The notes below the pieces were generated by a model. The model did not search any database and was not told where the DNA came from. It saw nothing but the letters and a program-made list of their open reading frames with translations. A stretch of 16,817 nt of DNA from JABHCC01 sp964444375 (lineage in GTDB: Bacteria; Bacteroidota; Bacteroidia; Bacteroidales; UBA12481), in contig CAYUGX010000068.1 in assembly GCA_964444375.1 (NCBI GenBank), forward strand, positions 1 to 16,817, written 5' to 3'. Within the stretch, counting starts at the first letter, position 1. The number at the start of each line of letters is the position of its first letter. Shown here in pieces: positions 1 to 7,948 of the stretch. The translations under genes were made by a program, and so were the position numbers.

Positions 1-1
1 C

Positions 2-754
2 TTTACACATCCTTATCAAATACCGAAAGCATACCAGCAGGGAATTAAAGACTTTGAGACCATTGACCTGCCAGTCAGCCCAAGGCTTGATGATAAAACA
101 GAACATGTTACACAACCCGAGCCTATACTTGAAGAGCCTATACTTGAAGAGCCTATACATGAAGAGCCTATACCTGAAGAGCCTATACCTGAAGAGCCTA
201 TACTTGAAGAGCCTAAACTTGAAGAAACTAAACCTGATAAGCCTAAAGCTGAAGAGCTTATTGATGCTGAGCTCGAAGTTAGGATGCCAGAAACAGCTAC
301 ACCAGAGGAGTTACCTCCTGGCCTTATTTTCGAACCCGACCAGGAACCTATACTTACCCGGGAAGAAGAAACCAAGGATATGACGACCGATATCCTGGTC
401 ATTGAATACGATGACATGTCCTATCTGTACATGGAGATGGTTGCCCGACCGACTTCAATGAATCTCCTACGAGCCAAAACCTTGCAACAGGGCATGACCT
501 TGCTAAAAACAGGTACCCGGCCAAATGGAATTTTGTTATCATCAGAATTACCTGATGCACATCTTCACGACGCATGCCGTACAATTAAAAGCAGATTTCC
601 AACTATACCGATTATAGCCCTGACACCATTTGCGAGTGAATCCAAACGAGCTCAATGCATCCAGGCTGGTTGTACCTATGTCGTTCCTAAGCCTTTGAAG
701 CAAAAAGAATTGTTAGCAGCCTTAAGCAACCTCGATACAGTCTCAAGATTCTAG
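2..754 (+). CDS. C-terminal part of a regulatory protein (possible hybrid histidine kinase) with degenerate receiver domain
   Basis: The reading frame is open from the first bases of the window, so the gene starts upstream; 250 residues are visible. Three parts can be seen. Residues 1-39 begin with FTHPYQIP, which resembles the last strand of a histidine-kinase ATPase domain (compare the usual STFSFTLP ending); this is inference. Residues 40-84 are a Pro/Glu-rich linker of five-residue repeats, mostly EPILE-like. Residues ~130-240 form a CheY-like receiver: hydrophobic ILVI strand followed by E135, conserved Thr in ALTPFAS, conserved Lys in VPKPL. The phosphoacceptor Asp, expected four residues before P184, is Ser180, and the second acid of the N-terminal pair is Tyr136, so normal Asp phosphorylation is unlikely. 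It ends 36 bp before mutS2 on the same strand and may be co-transcribed with it. The receiver fold is well supported; the kinase identity is not proven. Confidence 0.
   Translation, partial: FTHPYQIPKAYQQGIKDFETIDLPVSPRLDDKTEHVTQPEPILEEPILEEPIHEEPIPEEPIPEEPILEEPKLEETKPDKPKAEELIDAELEVRMPETATPEELPPGLIFEPDQEPILTREEETKDMTTDILVIEYDDMSYLYMEMVARPTSMNLLRAKTLQQGMTLLKTGTRPNGILLSSELPDAHLHDACRTIKSRFPTIPIIALTPFASESKRAQCIQAGCTYVVPKPLKQKELLAALSNLDTVSRF
119..253 (+). repeat. 15-bp tandem repeats encoding a Pro/Glu linker
   Basis: Nine consecutive 15-bp units in frame with the regulatory gene. The consensus is GAGCCTATACTTGAA (EPILE). The first six units (119-208) differ only in the second base of the Leu/His/Pro codon. 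Units seven to nine (209-253) are progressively diverged (EPKLE, ETKPD, KPKAE). The high DNA identity of the first six units points to recent slippage or unequal recombination. The encoded peptide is acidic and likely an extended spacer between the upstream domain and the receiver. Confidence 0.9.
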
Positions 755-790
755 CCTGAGTTTCGTACTTTTGGGCATAATTTTACAGTT

Positions 791-3280
791 TTGAATTATC
801 CTGATCGAATAGAGGAAAAGCTTGGCTTTGCGGCCATCCGTGACTTACTATCCAGTTATTGTGAAACAAGCCTGGGAGCTGAAAAATGCAGAACGTTTAG
901 TTTTCTGTCTGATCTTAATCAGATTGATCAGATGCTTCACGAAACCAATGAATACCTCAGTATTCTTGATTTTGACAAAAAGCTTGAGTATCCAGCAACG
1001 CGGGATTTGCGTGTTGTGTTGAAACGGGTTGAGGCCCCAGGAACATCACTAAACCCTGAAGAGTGCCTGGCTATACGCGACAACTACATTGCAGTTAAAA
1101 AGATTCTTACTTTCTTTCATCAGACTGAAAACGAAGAATACCTTGTACTGAAAAAGCGTCTTGTCGGGGTAAAGCAATTCCCTTTTGTGCAAGAGAAGAT
1201 GGATTTGGTTTTTAATAAGCACGGACACATAAAAGATAACGCTTCAGCTGAATTGTCACTAATTCGACGATCCCTTGCGCAAAAGGCAGGTAGTCTCAGT
1301 AAGCGAATGTCAAAAATTGTTGAGCAAGCCCAGAAAGATGGCTGGATTGATCAGGATGCTACCCAAACTGTTCGGGACGGACGACTTGTGTTGCCAGTCC
1401 CGGCAACGCACAAGAGACGAATTCAGGGTTTAATTCATGATGAATCGGCAACGGGAAAGACTGTTTTTCTGGAACCAATTGAGCTCATTGAAGTCAATAA
1501 CGAGATCAGGGAACTTGAACTGGCTGAAAAACGAGAAATTTCAAAAATACTAATTGCTTTAACCACCGCTATACGGCCGTATTTTGAAGACATATTAGCC
1601 TGGCCTGAGCTGGTTGCAAGTTTTGATTTTATTCGTTCCAGGGCGAAATTATCACGTTCCTGGAAGGGAAATATGGTCAACATTGGAGCTGATGCCCCAA
1701 TGGAATGGAAGCAAGTGCGTCATCCTCTATTATACCTCTCGTTCAAAAAAGAAAAACGACAGGTAGTTGCCCAGAATATCCAGTTGGATGATGAGAACCG
1801 GATACTACTCATATCAGGACCCAACGCTGGCGGTAAATCAGTCTGTCTGAAGACAGTAGGCTTGGTTCAGTATTGCATTCAATGTGGTATTTTAGCGCCG
1901 ATGGCACCTGGGTCTTCTACTAAGGTCTTTGCCCAAATATTCATAGATATTGGTGATGATCAATCATTGGAGAATGATTTAAGTACCTACAGTTCCCACC
2001 TATTGAACATGAAGCACTTCCTAAAGTTCGCAAATGCCTCAACCCTGATGTTGATTGATGAATTTGGAACGGGAACTGAACCACAACTCGGAGCCGCTAT
2101 TGCTCAAGCTATTCTGCGTGGTTTGAATCAGCAAAAAGGATATGGTGTAATCACAACTCACTATTCGAATCTGAAACATTTTGCCGCAAATGAATCAGGA
2201 ATTGTCAATGGTGCCATGCTGTATGATGCACAAAGACTGGCGCCACTTTTCGAGTTAGAAGTAGGTAAGCCAGGCAGTTCTTTTGCTTTTGAAATAGCCA
2301 GAAAGATCGGATTGCCAGAGTTCGTATTGTCCGAAGCTCAGGAAGATGTCGGTGCTGATTATATCAAGTTCGATAAGCATTTGAGAGATATTGCCCGCGA
2401 CAAGCGTTATTGGGAAAACAAGAGAAAAAACATTCGAAAGAATGAAAAGAAGGTTGAGGATTTACTCAGTGAGATGGAGGAGGGAGTGACAAAATTAAAT
2501 CAGGACCGTAAAGACATTGTTCTTAAAGCGAAAGCTGAGTCAGCACAAATTCTCAGCCAGGTCAATAAACGAATTGAGAATACCATCCAAGAGATCAGAA
2601 AGCATCAGGCTGATAAAGAAAAAACCAAGGCAGCCAGGCAATCACTCACCAGCTTTACCAATGAAGCAGAGCAGCGGATGGATCAACTTAAAAGAGAAGA
2701 TTATCAGCAAGTTGATAAAATAGAACGTCAGATCACTAAACTGAATCTGGGAGAAAGAAAAGAGAAAGAATCGGCCCCAGTAAGAACCAATCAGGATAAG
2801 AGTGTCCAATTTGTTCCCGGGTTAAAAGTTAAACTGAAAGGTCAGGATGCCATTGGGGAAGTGCTAGAGGTAAGCTCAAAATCTGTTTTAGTACGGTTGG
2901 GACAAATGATAACCAGCGTTCATCCCGACAATGTAGAGCTCGTGAGTCAGCAGATGTATGATCAGGTAAATAAAGATAAACCAACAACTACTGCTGGCAA
3001 TGCATATTATGATATGGAACAAAGGCGACTCAGCTTTTCAACCAATTTGGACGTTAGGGGTTTACGGGTCGATGAAGCCCTGGAAAAAGTGCAGGGTCTG
3101 ATTGACGATGCAGTCATGTTTGGTGAACATGACCTTAGGATCCTGCACGGTAAAGGCGATGGTATCCTCCGACAGGTGGTCAGAGAATACCTGGGCAGCA
3201 ATGAATTGGTCGGTCAATACAGAGATGAAGATATTCGGTTTGGTGGATCAGGAATTACCGTGATTTCACTTGATTTCTAA
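791..3280 (+). CDS. mutS2: MutS2 family ATPase with C-terminal Smr domain
   Basis: Full-length MutS2 (829 aa). The family binds branched DNA or collided ribosomes and is reported to suppress homologous recombination or rescue stalled ribosomes depending on species; it does not act in mismatch repair. Visible domains: N-terminal core and clamp ~1-320; MutS-type ATPase with Walker A GPNAGGKS (343-350), Walker B LIDE (D423, E424) and TTHY switch (H457); long charged coiled coil ~515-665; KOW/SH3-like linker ~672-722; Smr domain from LDVRG (753-757) to HGKGDG (786-791). The Smr motif is LDVR rather than the usual LDLR, a conservative change. I chose the TTG at 791 because its product LNYPDRIEEKLGF lines up with the conserved MutS2 N-terminus and the next in-frame ATG would remove about 45 residues of that domain. 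No clear Shine-Dalgarno sequence precedes it. Confidence 0.96.
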   Translation: MNYPDRIEEKLGFAAIRDLLSSYCETSLGAEKCRTFSFLSDLNQIDQMLHETNEYLSILDFDKKLEYPATRDLRVVLKRVEAPGTSLNPEECLAIRDNYIAVKKILTFFHQTENEEYLVLKKRLVGVKQFPFVQEKMDLVFNKHGHIKDNASAELSLIRRSLAQKAGSLSKRMSKIVEQAQKDGWIDQDATQTVRDGRLVLPVPATHKRRIQGLIHDESATGKTVFLEPIELIEVNNEIRELELAEKREISKILIALTTAIRPYFEDILAWPELVASFDFIRSRAKLSRSWKGNMVNIGADAPMEWKQVRHPLLYLSFKKEKRQVVAQNIQLDDENRILLISGPNAGGKSVCLKTVGLVQYCIQCGILAPMAPGSSTKVFAQIFIDIGDDQSLENDLSTYSSHLLNMKHFLKFANASTLMLIDEFGTGTEPQLGAAIAQAILRGLNQQKGYGVITTHYSNLKHFAANESGIVNGAMLYDAQRLAPLFELEVGKPGSSFAFEIARKIGLPEFVLSEAQEDVGADYIKFDKHLRDIARDKRYWENKRKNIRKNEKKVEDLLSEMEEGVTKLNQDRKDIVLKAKAESAQILSQVNKRIENTIQEIRKHQADKEKTKAARQSLTSFTNEAEQRMDQLKREDYQQVDKIERQITKLNLGERKEKESAPVRTNQDKSVQFVPGLKVKLKGQDAIGEVLEVSSKSVLVRLGQMITSVHPDNVELVSQQMYDQVNKDKPTTTAGNAYYDMEQRRLSFSTNLDVRGLRVDEALEKVQGLIDDAVMFGEHDLRILHGKGDGILRQVVREYLGSNELVGQYRDEDIRFGGSGITVISLDF

Positions 3281-3381
3281 CACAATGTACATCCGGTAGG
3301 AGAAAATGCTAGGGAACAGCTTGACGAATTTGTTCAATTTGTTTAAATAGTCCATTTTTATGCCTGCAAAACAAAGAAACT

Positions 3382-5100
3382 ATGCAAAAACTTAATGATT
3401 TCCTTTCTTCCATTGACGGTTTTATCGGAGGTTCTCAATGGTTCGTATTTGCCTTGCTCGGCGTGGGAATATTTTTCAGCATCTATTTAAAGTTTCCTCA
3501 GTTCAGGTACATGAAGCATGCTTTGCGTATCGTTCGAGGAAAATTTGATCGAAAGGGAGATAAAGGGGATACTTCACATTTTCAGGCACTGACAACTGCA
3601 TTATCGGGGACAGTGGGTACAGGTAATATCGCCGGAGTGGCATTTGCTATTCACCTGGGTGGACCTGGTGCTTTGTTTTGGATGTTGATGACAGCCTTAG
3701 TCGGTATGTGTACAAAATTTGTTGAAGTAACGCTGTCGCATAAATACCGTGATTTTACTGAAGATGGTGAGGTTTCAGGTGGACCGATGTACTACATGAA
3801 GAAGCGTTTAAATATCACCTTGCCCAGCGGTAAACTGCTGCAAACCGGTAAATGGCTTGGGATCTTCTTTGCCGCCGCAACTGTATTTTCCTCTTTTGGA
3901 ACTGGTAATCTACCCCAAATTAACAGTATAGCAAGTTCGATGAGTGCTACCTTTGGGATACAGCAAATCATTACTGGTGGTGTTCTGGCCGTGTTGTTGG
4001 CCATTGTGATTATTGGGGGTATCAAGCGAATCGCTAAAGTCACTGAAAAATTGGTTCCGGGAATGGCTATCATTTATTTTATCGGTGCCTTACTGGTGAT
4101 CGGTTTTAATTATCAGAATATTGGTCCGGCATTTGCTTCAATCTTTACCGATGTATTTACCGGGACATCAGCTGCCGGTGGATTTCTGGGTGCTGGATTT
4201 GCCTTTGCTTTTAACCGCGGGGTGAATCGGGGATTGTTTTCAAATGAAGCAGGACAGGGTTCTGCACCTATTGCTCACGCTGCAGCCCGGGCTCATGAGC
4301 CAGTATCTGAGGGTTTAGTTGCCATTTTGGAGCCATTTATTGATACCATAATCATATGTACCCTAACCGGATTAGTGATTCTTTCATCGGGTGTCTGGAC
4401 AGAAAAAGTGGACAATACTTTCCAAATGGCTGATGTGATTGTATTGACCGATAAGTATGAACAGAATAATCCAGCTGATGTAGCCCAGCTTTCAGACTTC
4501 CTTAATCTACGTACTGAAACACCAAGCTTCACAGGTGAACTTCAGATTAAAGACGGCGCATTGCTCAATCAGTTAACCATAATTCACGCGCGCAGTATAG
4601 CTGAGAATATCGTATTTTCCAAAGAGGGGGAGAACTATACTGGAAGCCTAAACGTGGATGAAGGAAAAATACAATTGGGCGATACTGATGTAGAGATTTC
4701 TGGAAATTCGCTTATTCATAGTGCCCCCTTAACTGCAGAAGCCTTTAAGAAAAGTTGGCTTGGTGATTGGGGGCAATACATTGTGAGTATTGGATTGCTA
4801 TTGTTTGCTTTCTCTACAGCCATATCGTGGTCATATTATGGTGGACGAGCAATGACCTTCTTGTTTGGTTCCAAGTCGGTCATTTACTACCGAATTCTAT
4901 ATGTGCTGGGATTCTTTATTGCCTCATTCACCGATACTACAATTATCTGGATCTTCTCAGGAATTACAATAGCCTTCATGACAATACCAAACTTGATCGG
5001 TATCTTTAGCTTGCATCGTGAAATGAAGCAGACGGTCAAGAAATATTGGAAAGACTTTAAGAATGATCATCCTGATGTTAACATACCCGAAAAAGTCTAA
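3382..5100 (+). CDS. AGCS family sodium:alanine (amino acid) symporter with extra loop domain
   Basis: Inner-membrane sodium- or proton-coupled amino-acid importer of the alanine/glycine:cation symporter family. Family hallmarks are visible: LSGTVGTGNIAGVAFAI, GGPMYYMKK, NRGVNRGLFSNEAGQGSAP, FSTAISWSYYGGRA and the terminal MTIPNLIGI segment. Hydrophobic segments run through the whole length apart from one region. At 572 aa it is about 100 aa longer than typical members (450-480). The excess sits between SGVW (ending at residue 339) and LTAEAF (starting at 450), where relatives have only a short loop. The inserted stretch is hydrophilic, has the alternating pattern of a beta-rich domain and probably lies on one face of the membrane. 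The oligopeptidase gene follows after 14 bp, suggesting an operon that hydrolyses peptides and imports the amino acids. Exact substrate is not determinable from sequence. Confidence 0.95.
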   Translation: MQKLNDFLSSIDGFIGGSQWFVFALLGVGIFFSIYLKFPQFRYMKHALRIVRGKFDRKGDKGDTSHFQALTTALSGTVGTGNIAGVAFAIHLGGPGALFWMLMTALVGMCTKFVEVTLSHKYRDFTEDGEVSGGPMYYMKKRLNITLPSGKLLQTGKWLGIFFAAATVFSSFGTGNLPQINSIASSMSATFGIQQIITGGVLAVLLAIVIIGGIKRIAKVTEKLVPGMAIIYFIGALLVIGFNYQNIGPAFASIFTDVFTGTSAAGGFLGAGFAFAFNRGVNRGLFSNEAGQGSAPIAHAAARAHEPVSEGLVAILEPFIDTIIICTLTGLVILSSGVWTEKVDNTFQMADVIVLTDKYEQNNPADVAQLSDFLNLRTETPSFTGELQIKDGALLNQLTIIHARSIAENIVFSKEGENYTGSLNVDEGKIQLGDTDVEISGNSLIHSAPLTAEAFKKSWLGDWGQYIVSIGLLLFAFSTAISWSYYGGRAMTFLFGSKSVIYYRILYVLGFFIASFTDTTIIWIFSGITIAFMTIPNLIGIFSLHREMKQTVKKYWKDFKNDHPDVNIPEKV

Positions 5101-5114
5101 CTCAATCCTATACC

Positions 5115-7250
5115 ATGAAAAAATACTTTGAAACCACAAGCTCACTAGTTCTTATGGCACTTTTACTTGGCTGTCAATCACCAACAGGAAAAAAACAGTC
5201 TGATTTTGGTTCTCCACCTGTTGCAGAAAAGATTGAGAAAGAAATGGTCATGCACGAACATTCGCGTATTGACAACTATTACTGGTTGAATGAGCGTGAA
5301 AATCAGAATGTAATTGATTATTTGAATGCTGAAAATGACTACCTCAAGACCGTAATGGCTTCAACTGAGCCATTTCAGGAAAAACTGTATGAGGAGATTA
5401 TTGGCCGCATTAAACAAAATGATGAATCCGTTCCCTATCTTCAAAATGGGTATTACTATTATACCAAATACTTGAAGGGTGGTGAATATCCAGTGTATTG
5501 CCGTAAAAAGGGATCGTTGGAAGCCCAGGAAGAGGTTATGTTGAATGTCAATGAAATGGCCTCAGGTTTTGATTATTATGCAGTGAGTGGGGCTTCAGTC
5601 AGCCCGGATAACAAACTGTTGGCATTTGGAGTGGATACCGTTAGCCGTCGTAAGTATACCCTTTATGTCAAGAATTTGGAATCAGGTGAAATATACAACG
5701 ATGCCATTCCAGAGACGACAGGGCGAGCAGCCTGGGCCAACGACAATAAGACCTTCTTTTTCACTCGAAAGAACCCAGTTACCTTGCGGTCTGAGACCAT
5801 TTTTCGACACAAATTGGGAACAGAAGCTCAGGATGATGAAGTAGTCTATCATGAACAGGATGAAACCTTCAGCGTTGGTGTTAGCCGATCGAAATCGGGA
5901 CGCTATCTTTTCATTGGTTCCTCTAGTACTTTAAGTTCAGAGTATCGGATTTTAGATGCCAACCTGCCGGATGGTGACTTTGCGGTTTTTCAACAACGGG
6001 AACGTGGATTAGAGTACAGTATAGATCATCACGGTGAGCATTTTTATATCACAACCAATTGGGATGCTGAAAACTTCAAATTGATGAAGACTGCCACCGA
6101 TGCTACCTCTAAAGAAAACTGGGAGACGATTATTGAGCACCGAGAAGATGTATTGCTCAGGGGATTAGTGTTGTTTGATAACTATTTGGTAATAACTGAA
6201 GTGGAACGTGCATTGCCCCGAATAAGAATTTTCAATCAGACAAGCAATGAAGAACACTACTTGCCATTTGATGAAGAAGTGTATTCAGCAAGTCCGTCTG
6301 TTAATCGTGAATTTAAGACCAATCTGCTTCGTTTTTCATATACTTCGCTGACTACACCTGGTTCCACTTTTGATTATAACATGGAAACTGGAGAAAAAAC
6401 CCTGTTGAAGCAGGATGAAGTGGTGGGCCAGTTTGATCCAGCTGATTATACCACCGAAAGACGATGGGCCAAGGCTGCAGATGGTACTGACATACCCATG
6501 TCAATTGTATATAGAAAAGGTACCGAGCTTGATGGTGCGAATCCTGCATTGTTGTACGCCTATGGATCATACGGTAGTAGTATGAGTCCTCGATTCAGCT
6601 CAGTTCGATTAAGTTTGCTTGATCGTGGATTTGTGTATGCACTCGCTCATATTCGAGGAGGTCAAGAGATGGGTAGGTACTGGTATGAAGAAGGGAAACT
6701 GTTTAATAAGATTAATACCTTTAGCGACTTTAATGATTGTGCAGAGTACCTAATCAAGGAAAAGTACACCACCAGTGAAAAACTATTTGCAAAAGGAGGG
6801 AGTGCTGGCGGTCTTTTGATGGGTGCCATCCTTAATATGAGACCTGATCTGTACCGTGGTGTAATCGCAAATGTGCCTTTTGTTGATGTTGTCACTACCA
6901 TGTTGGATGAAACGATTCCATTGACAACCAGTGAATACGATGAATGGGGTAATCCCAACCAAAAAGAGTATTATGACTATATGCTGTCTTACTCACCCTA
7001 TGACAATGTTGAGGCGAAAGATTATCCTGCATTGCTAGTCACCACCGGTTTACACGATTCTCAGGTGCAATATTTCGAGCCAGCCAAATGGGTTGCTAAA
7101 TTACGCGAATTAAAAACTGACGATAATATCCTGTTGCTTAGTACTAATATGGAGGCTGGGCATGGTGGAGCCAGCGGGCGCTTCAAGCGTTTCAAAGAAG
7201 ATGCATTGGAATATGCATTTGTTTTTGATTTGCTTGGGATTACAGAATAG
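5115..7250 (+). CDS. ptrB: Lipoprotein oligopeptidase B (prolyl oligopeptidase family S9A)
   Basis: Serine peptidase of 711 aa that cleaves short peptides, in this subfamily usually after Arg or Lys. The N-terminus is a lipoprotein signal: positive MKKY, a hydrophobic stretch and lipobox LLGC with Cys20, so the enzyme is probably anchored in the envelope rather than cytoplasmic. Residues ~35-440 have the beta-propeller features of the family, starting with the RIDNYYWLNERENQNV segment. The catalytic alpha/beta hydrolase domain follows, with the RGGQEMGRYWYEEGK motif and a full triad: Ser563 in GGSAGG, Asp648 in GLHDSQV, His683 in AGHGGASGR. Length fits oligopeptidase B plus a signal. It starts 14 bp after the symporter stop and has no obvious promoter of its own. 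Prolyl oligopeptidase proper is the alternative, but the C-terminal motifs fit oligopeptidase B better. Confidence 0.92.
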   Translation: MKKYFETTSSLVLMALLLGCQSPTGKKQSDFGSPPVAEKIEKEMVMHEHSRIDNYYWLNERENQNVIDYLNAENDYLKTVMASTEPFQEKLYEEIIGRIKQNDESVPYLQNGYYYYTKYLKGGEYPVYCRKKGSLEAQEEVMLNVNEMASGFDYYAVSGASVSPDNKLLAFGVDTVSRRKYTLYVKNLESGEIYNDAIPETTGRAAWANDNKTFFFTRKNPVTLRSETIFRHKLGTEAQDDEVVYHEQDETFSVGVSRSKSGRYLFIGSSSTLSSEYRILDANLPDGDFAVFQQRERGLEYSIDHHGEHFYITTNWDAENFKLMKTATDATSKENWETIIEHREDVLLRGLVLFDNYLVITEVERALPRIRIFNQTSNEEHYLPFDEEVYSASPSVNREFKTNLLRFSYTSLTTPGSTFDYNMETGEKTLLKQDEVVGQFDPADYTTERRWAKAADGTDIPMSIVYRKGTELDGANPALLYAYGSYGSSMSPRFSSVRLSLLDRGFVYALAHIRGGQEMGRYWYEEGKLFNKINTFSDFNDCAEYLIKEKYTTSEKLFAKGGSAGGLLMGAILNMRPDLYRGVIANVPFVDVVTTMLDETIPLTTSEYDEWGNPNQKEYYDYMLSYSPYDNVEAKDYPALLVTTGLHDSQVQYFEPAKWVAKLRELKTDDNILLLSTNMEAGHGGASGRFKRFKEDALEYAFVFDLLGITE

Positions 7251-7257
7251 TTTTGGG

Positions 7258-7851
7258 TTATCGACGAGGTGAATACCCTTCAAGAACCAGGTAAATTAAT
7301 CGAAATTCCATCCTGGTGAACTCACTGTTGCTGAAGGGCAAATAATACGTATAGCTTAAATAAAGTGCTTTGTTTAAGTCAAGCATCACTTCGGCGTAAT
7401 ACTCCCAAACAGGAGAAGTTAAAAGATCGATGTTGCTACGTCTTTTTCCGGTAGAGGAATCTCCACTCGTATAGACCGATTGGGTCTTTACACCAATACC
7501 GGGCTGAATTCCAGCACCGATCTTAAGACCTTTGGTTGGTTGGAACAGAAAACTGGTAAAAGCTTCGATATAATTGCTTCTTATGTTATGTAATGAATCA
7601 ACATCATCTGAACCCTTGATAGAGAATTGTGCCCCATATGACAAACTGAATGTTTTATTCAGGTGGCTGAAAAGAGTAACACCGGCCAAGGGAGTCAATG
7701 CCGGATTATACTTTTGGTCGTTCAACACAATCCGACAGCGGTTTATCCCGGCATGAACACCTATACTGAGATTCTGGTTATTATAGACTTGACCGTTGAG
7801 GCCAGAGAAACCAAATAGTAAAAGACCAATGACATAGACAATCTTTCTCAT
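7258..7851 (-). CDS. PorT-like outer-membrane beta-barrel protein
   Basis: Predicted 197-aa secreted protein with a typical Bacteroidota signal peptide: MRK, a hydrophobic core, and an end at GLNGQ. The mature part alternates hydrophobic and polar residues, has several strand-like segments with Gly and aromatic residues (NLSIGVHAGI, FSLSYGAQFSIKG, LKIGAGIQPGIGVK, ALYLSYTYYLPF), and ends with the strand FRLIYLVL. This fits a small eight-stranded barrel of the PorT/OMP_b-brl type, but the specific role is unknown. The stop codon lies 7 bp from the stop of the convergent oligopeptidase gene. It has its own promoter in the gap it shares with the divergent TonB receptor gene. Confidence 0.7.
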   Translation of the reverse strand: MRKIVYVIGLLLFGFSGLNGQVYNNQNLSIGVHAGINRCRIVLNDQKYNPALTPLAGVTLFSHLNKTFSLSYGAQFSIKGSDDVDSLHNIRSNYIEAFTSFLFQPTKGLKIGAGIQPGIGVKTQSVYTSGDSSTGKRRSNIDLLTSPVWEYYAEVMLDLNKALYLSYTYYLPFSNSEFTRMEFRLIYLVLEGYSPRR

Positions 7852-7868
7852 TCAAATAGCATTTATTA

Positions 7869-7899
7869 CAAAGTTAATGATTCCTTTTGTGCTCCAAAA
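7869..7899 (-). promoter_or_regulatory. Predicted Bacteroidota-type promoter for the barrel protein
   Basis: On the minus strand TAACTTTG (7876 down to 7869) is an exact match to the -7 consensus TAnnTTTG. A TTTTG element (7899 down to 7895) lies 18 bp upstream, matching the -33 TTG element. The ATG at 7851 is 17 bp downstream of the -7 box, giving a very short leader. Predicted from consensus only. Confidence 0.55.
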
Positions 7900-7948
7900 C
7901 AACCTTAACTGATCTGATTCGGCATAAAAATTGATGACCCATTTCCTT

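Noticed and set aside
119..253. CRISPR-like array
   Set aside because: The 15-bp units are directly adjacent with no spacers and are in frame with a coding sequence.
16..417. Serine-rich open frame of 133 codons on the minus strand
   Set aside because: It is the reverse reading of the 15-bp repeat; the low-complexity SSIGSS composition comes from the repeat, while the plus strand gives a recognisable receiver domain.
3327..3343. Tandem AATTTGTT direct repeat upstream of the symporter
   Set aside because: Two 8-bp copies in AT-rich DNA can occur by chance, and no -33/-7 spacing could be assigned to them.
7250..7300. GGGT/ACCC hairpin as terminator between the convergent peptidase and barrel genes
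   Set aside because: Only four base pairs with a long loop and no T-run on either strand.
7931..7948. Earlier starts for the TonB receptor (TTG 7931, ATG 7934)
   Set aside because: The ATG at 7949 gives a cleaner signal peptide beginning with MKN; the earlier starts add only residues atypical of a signal peptide start, though they cannot be excluded.
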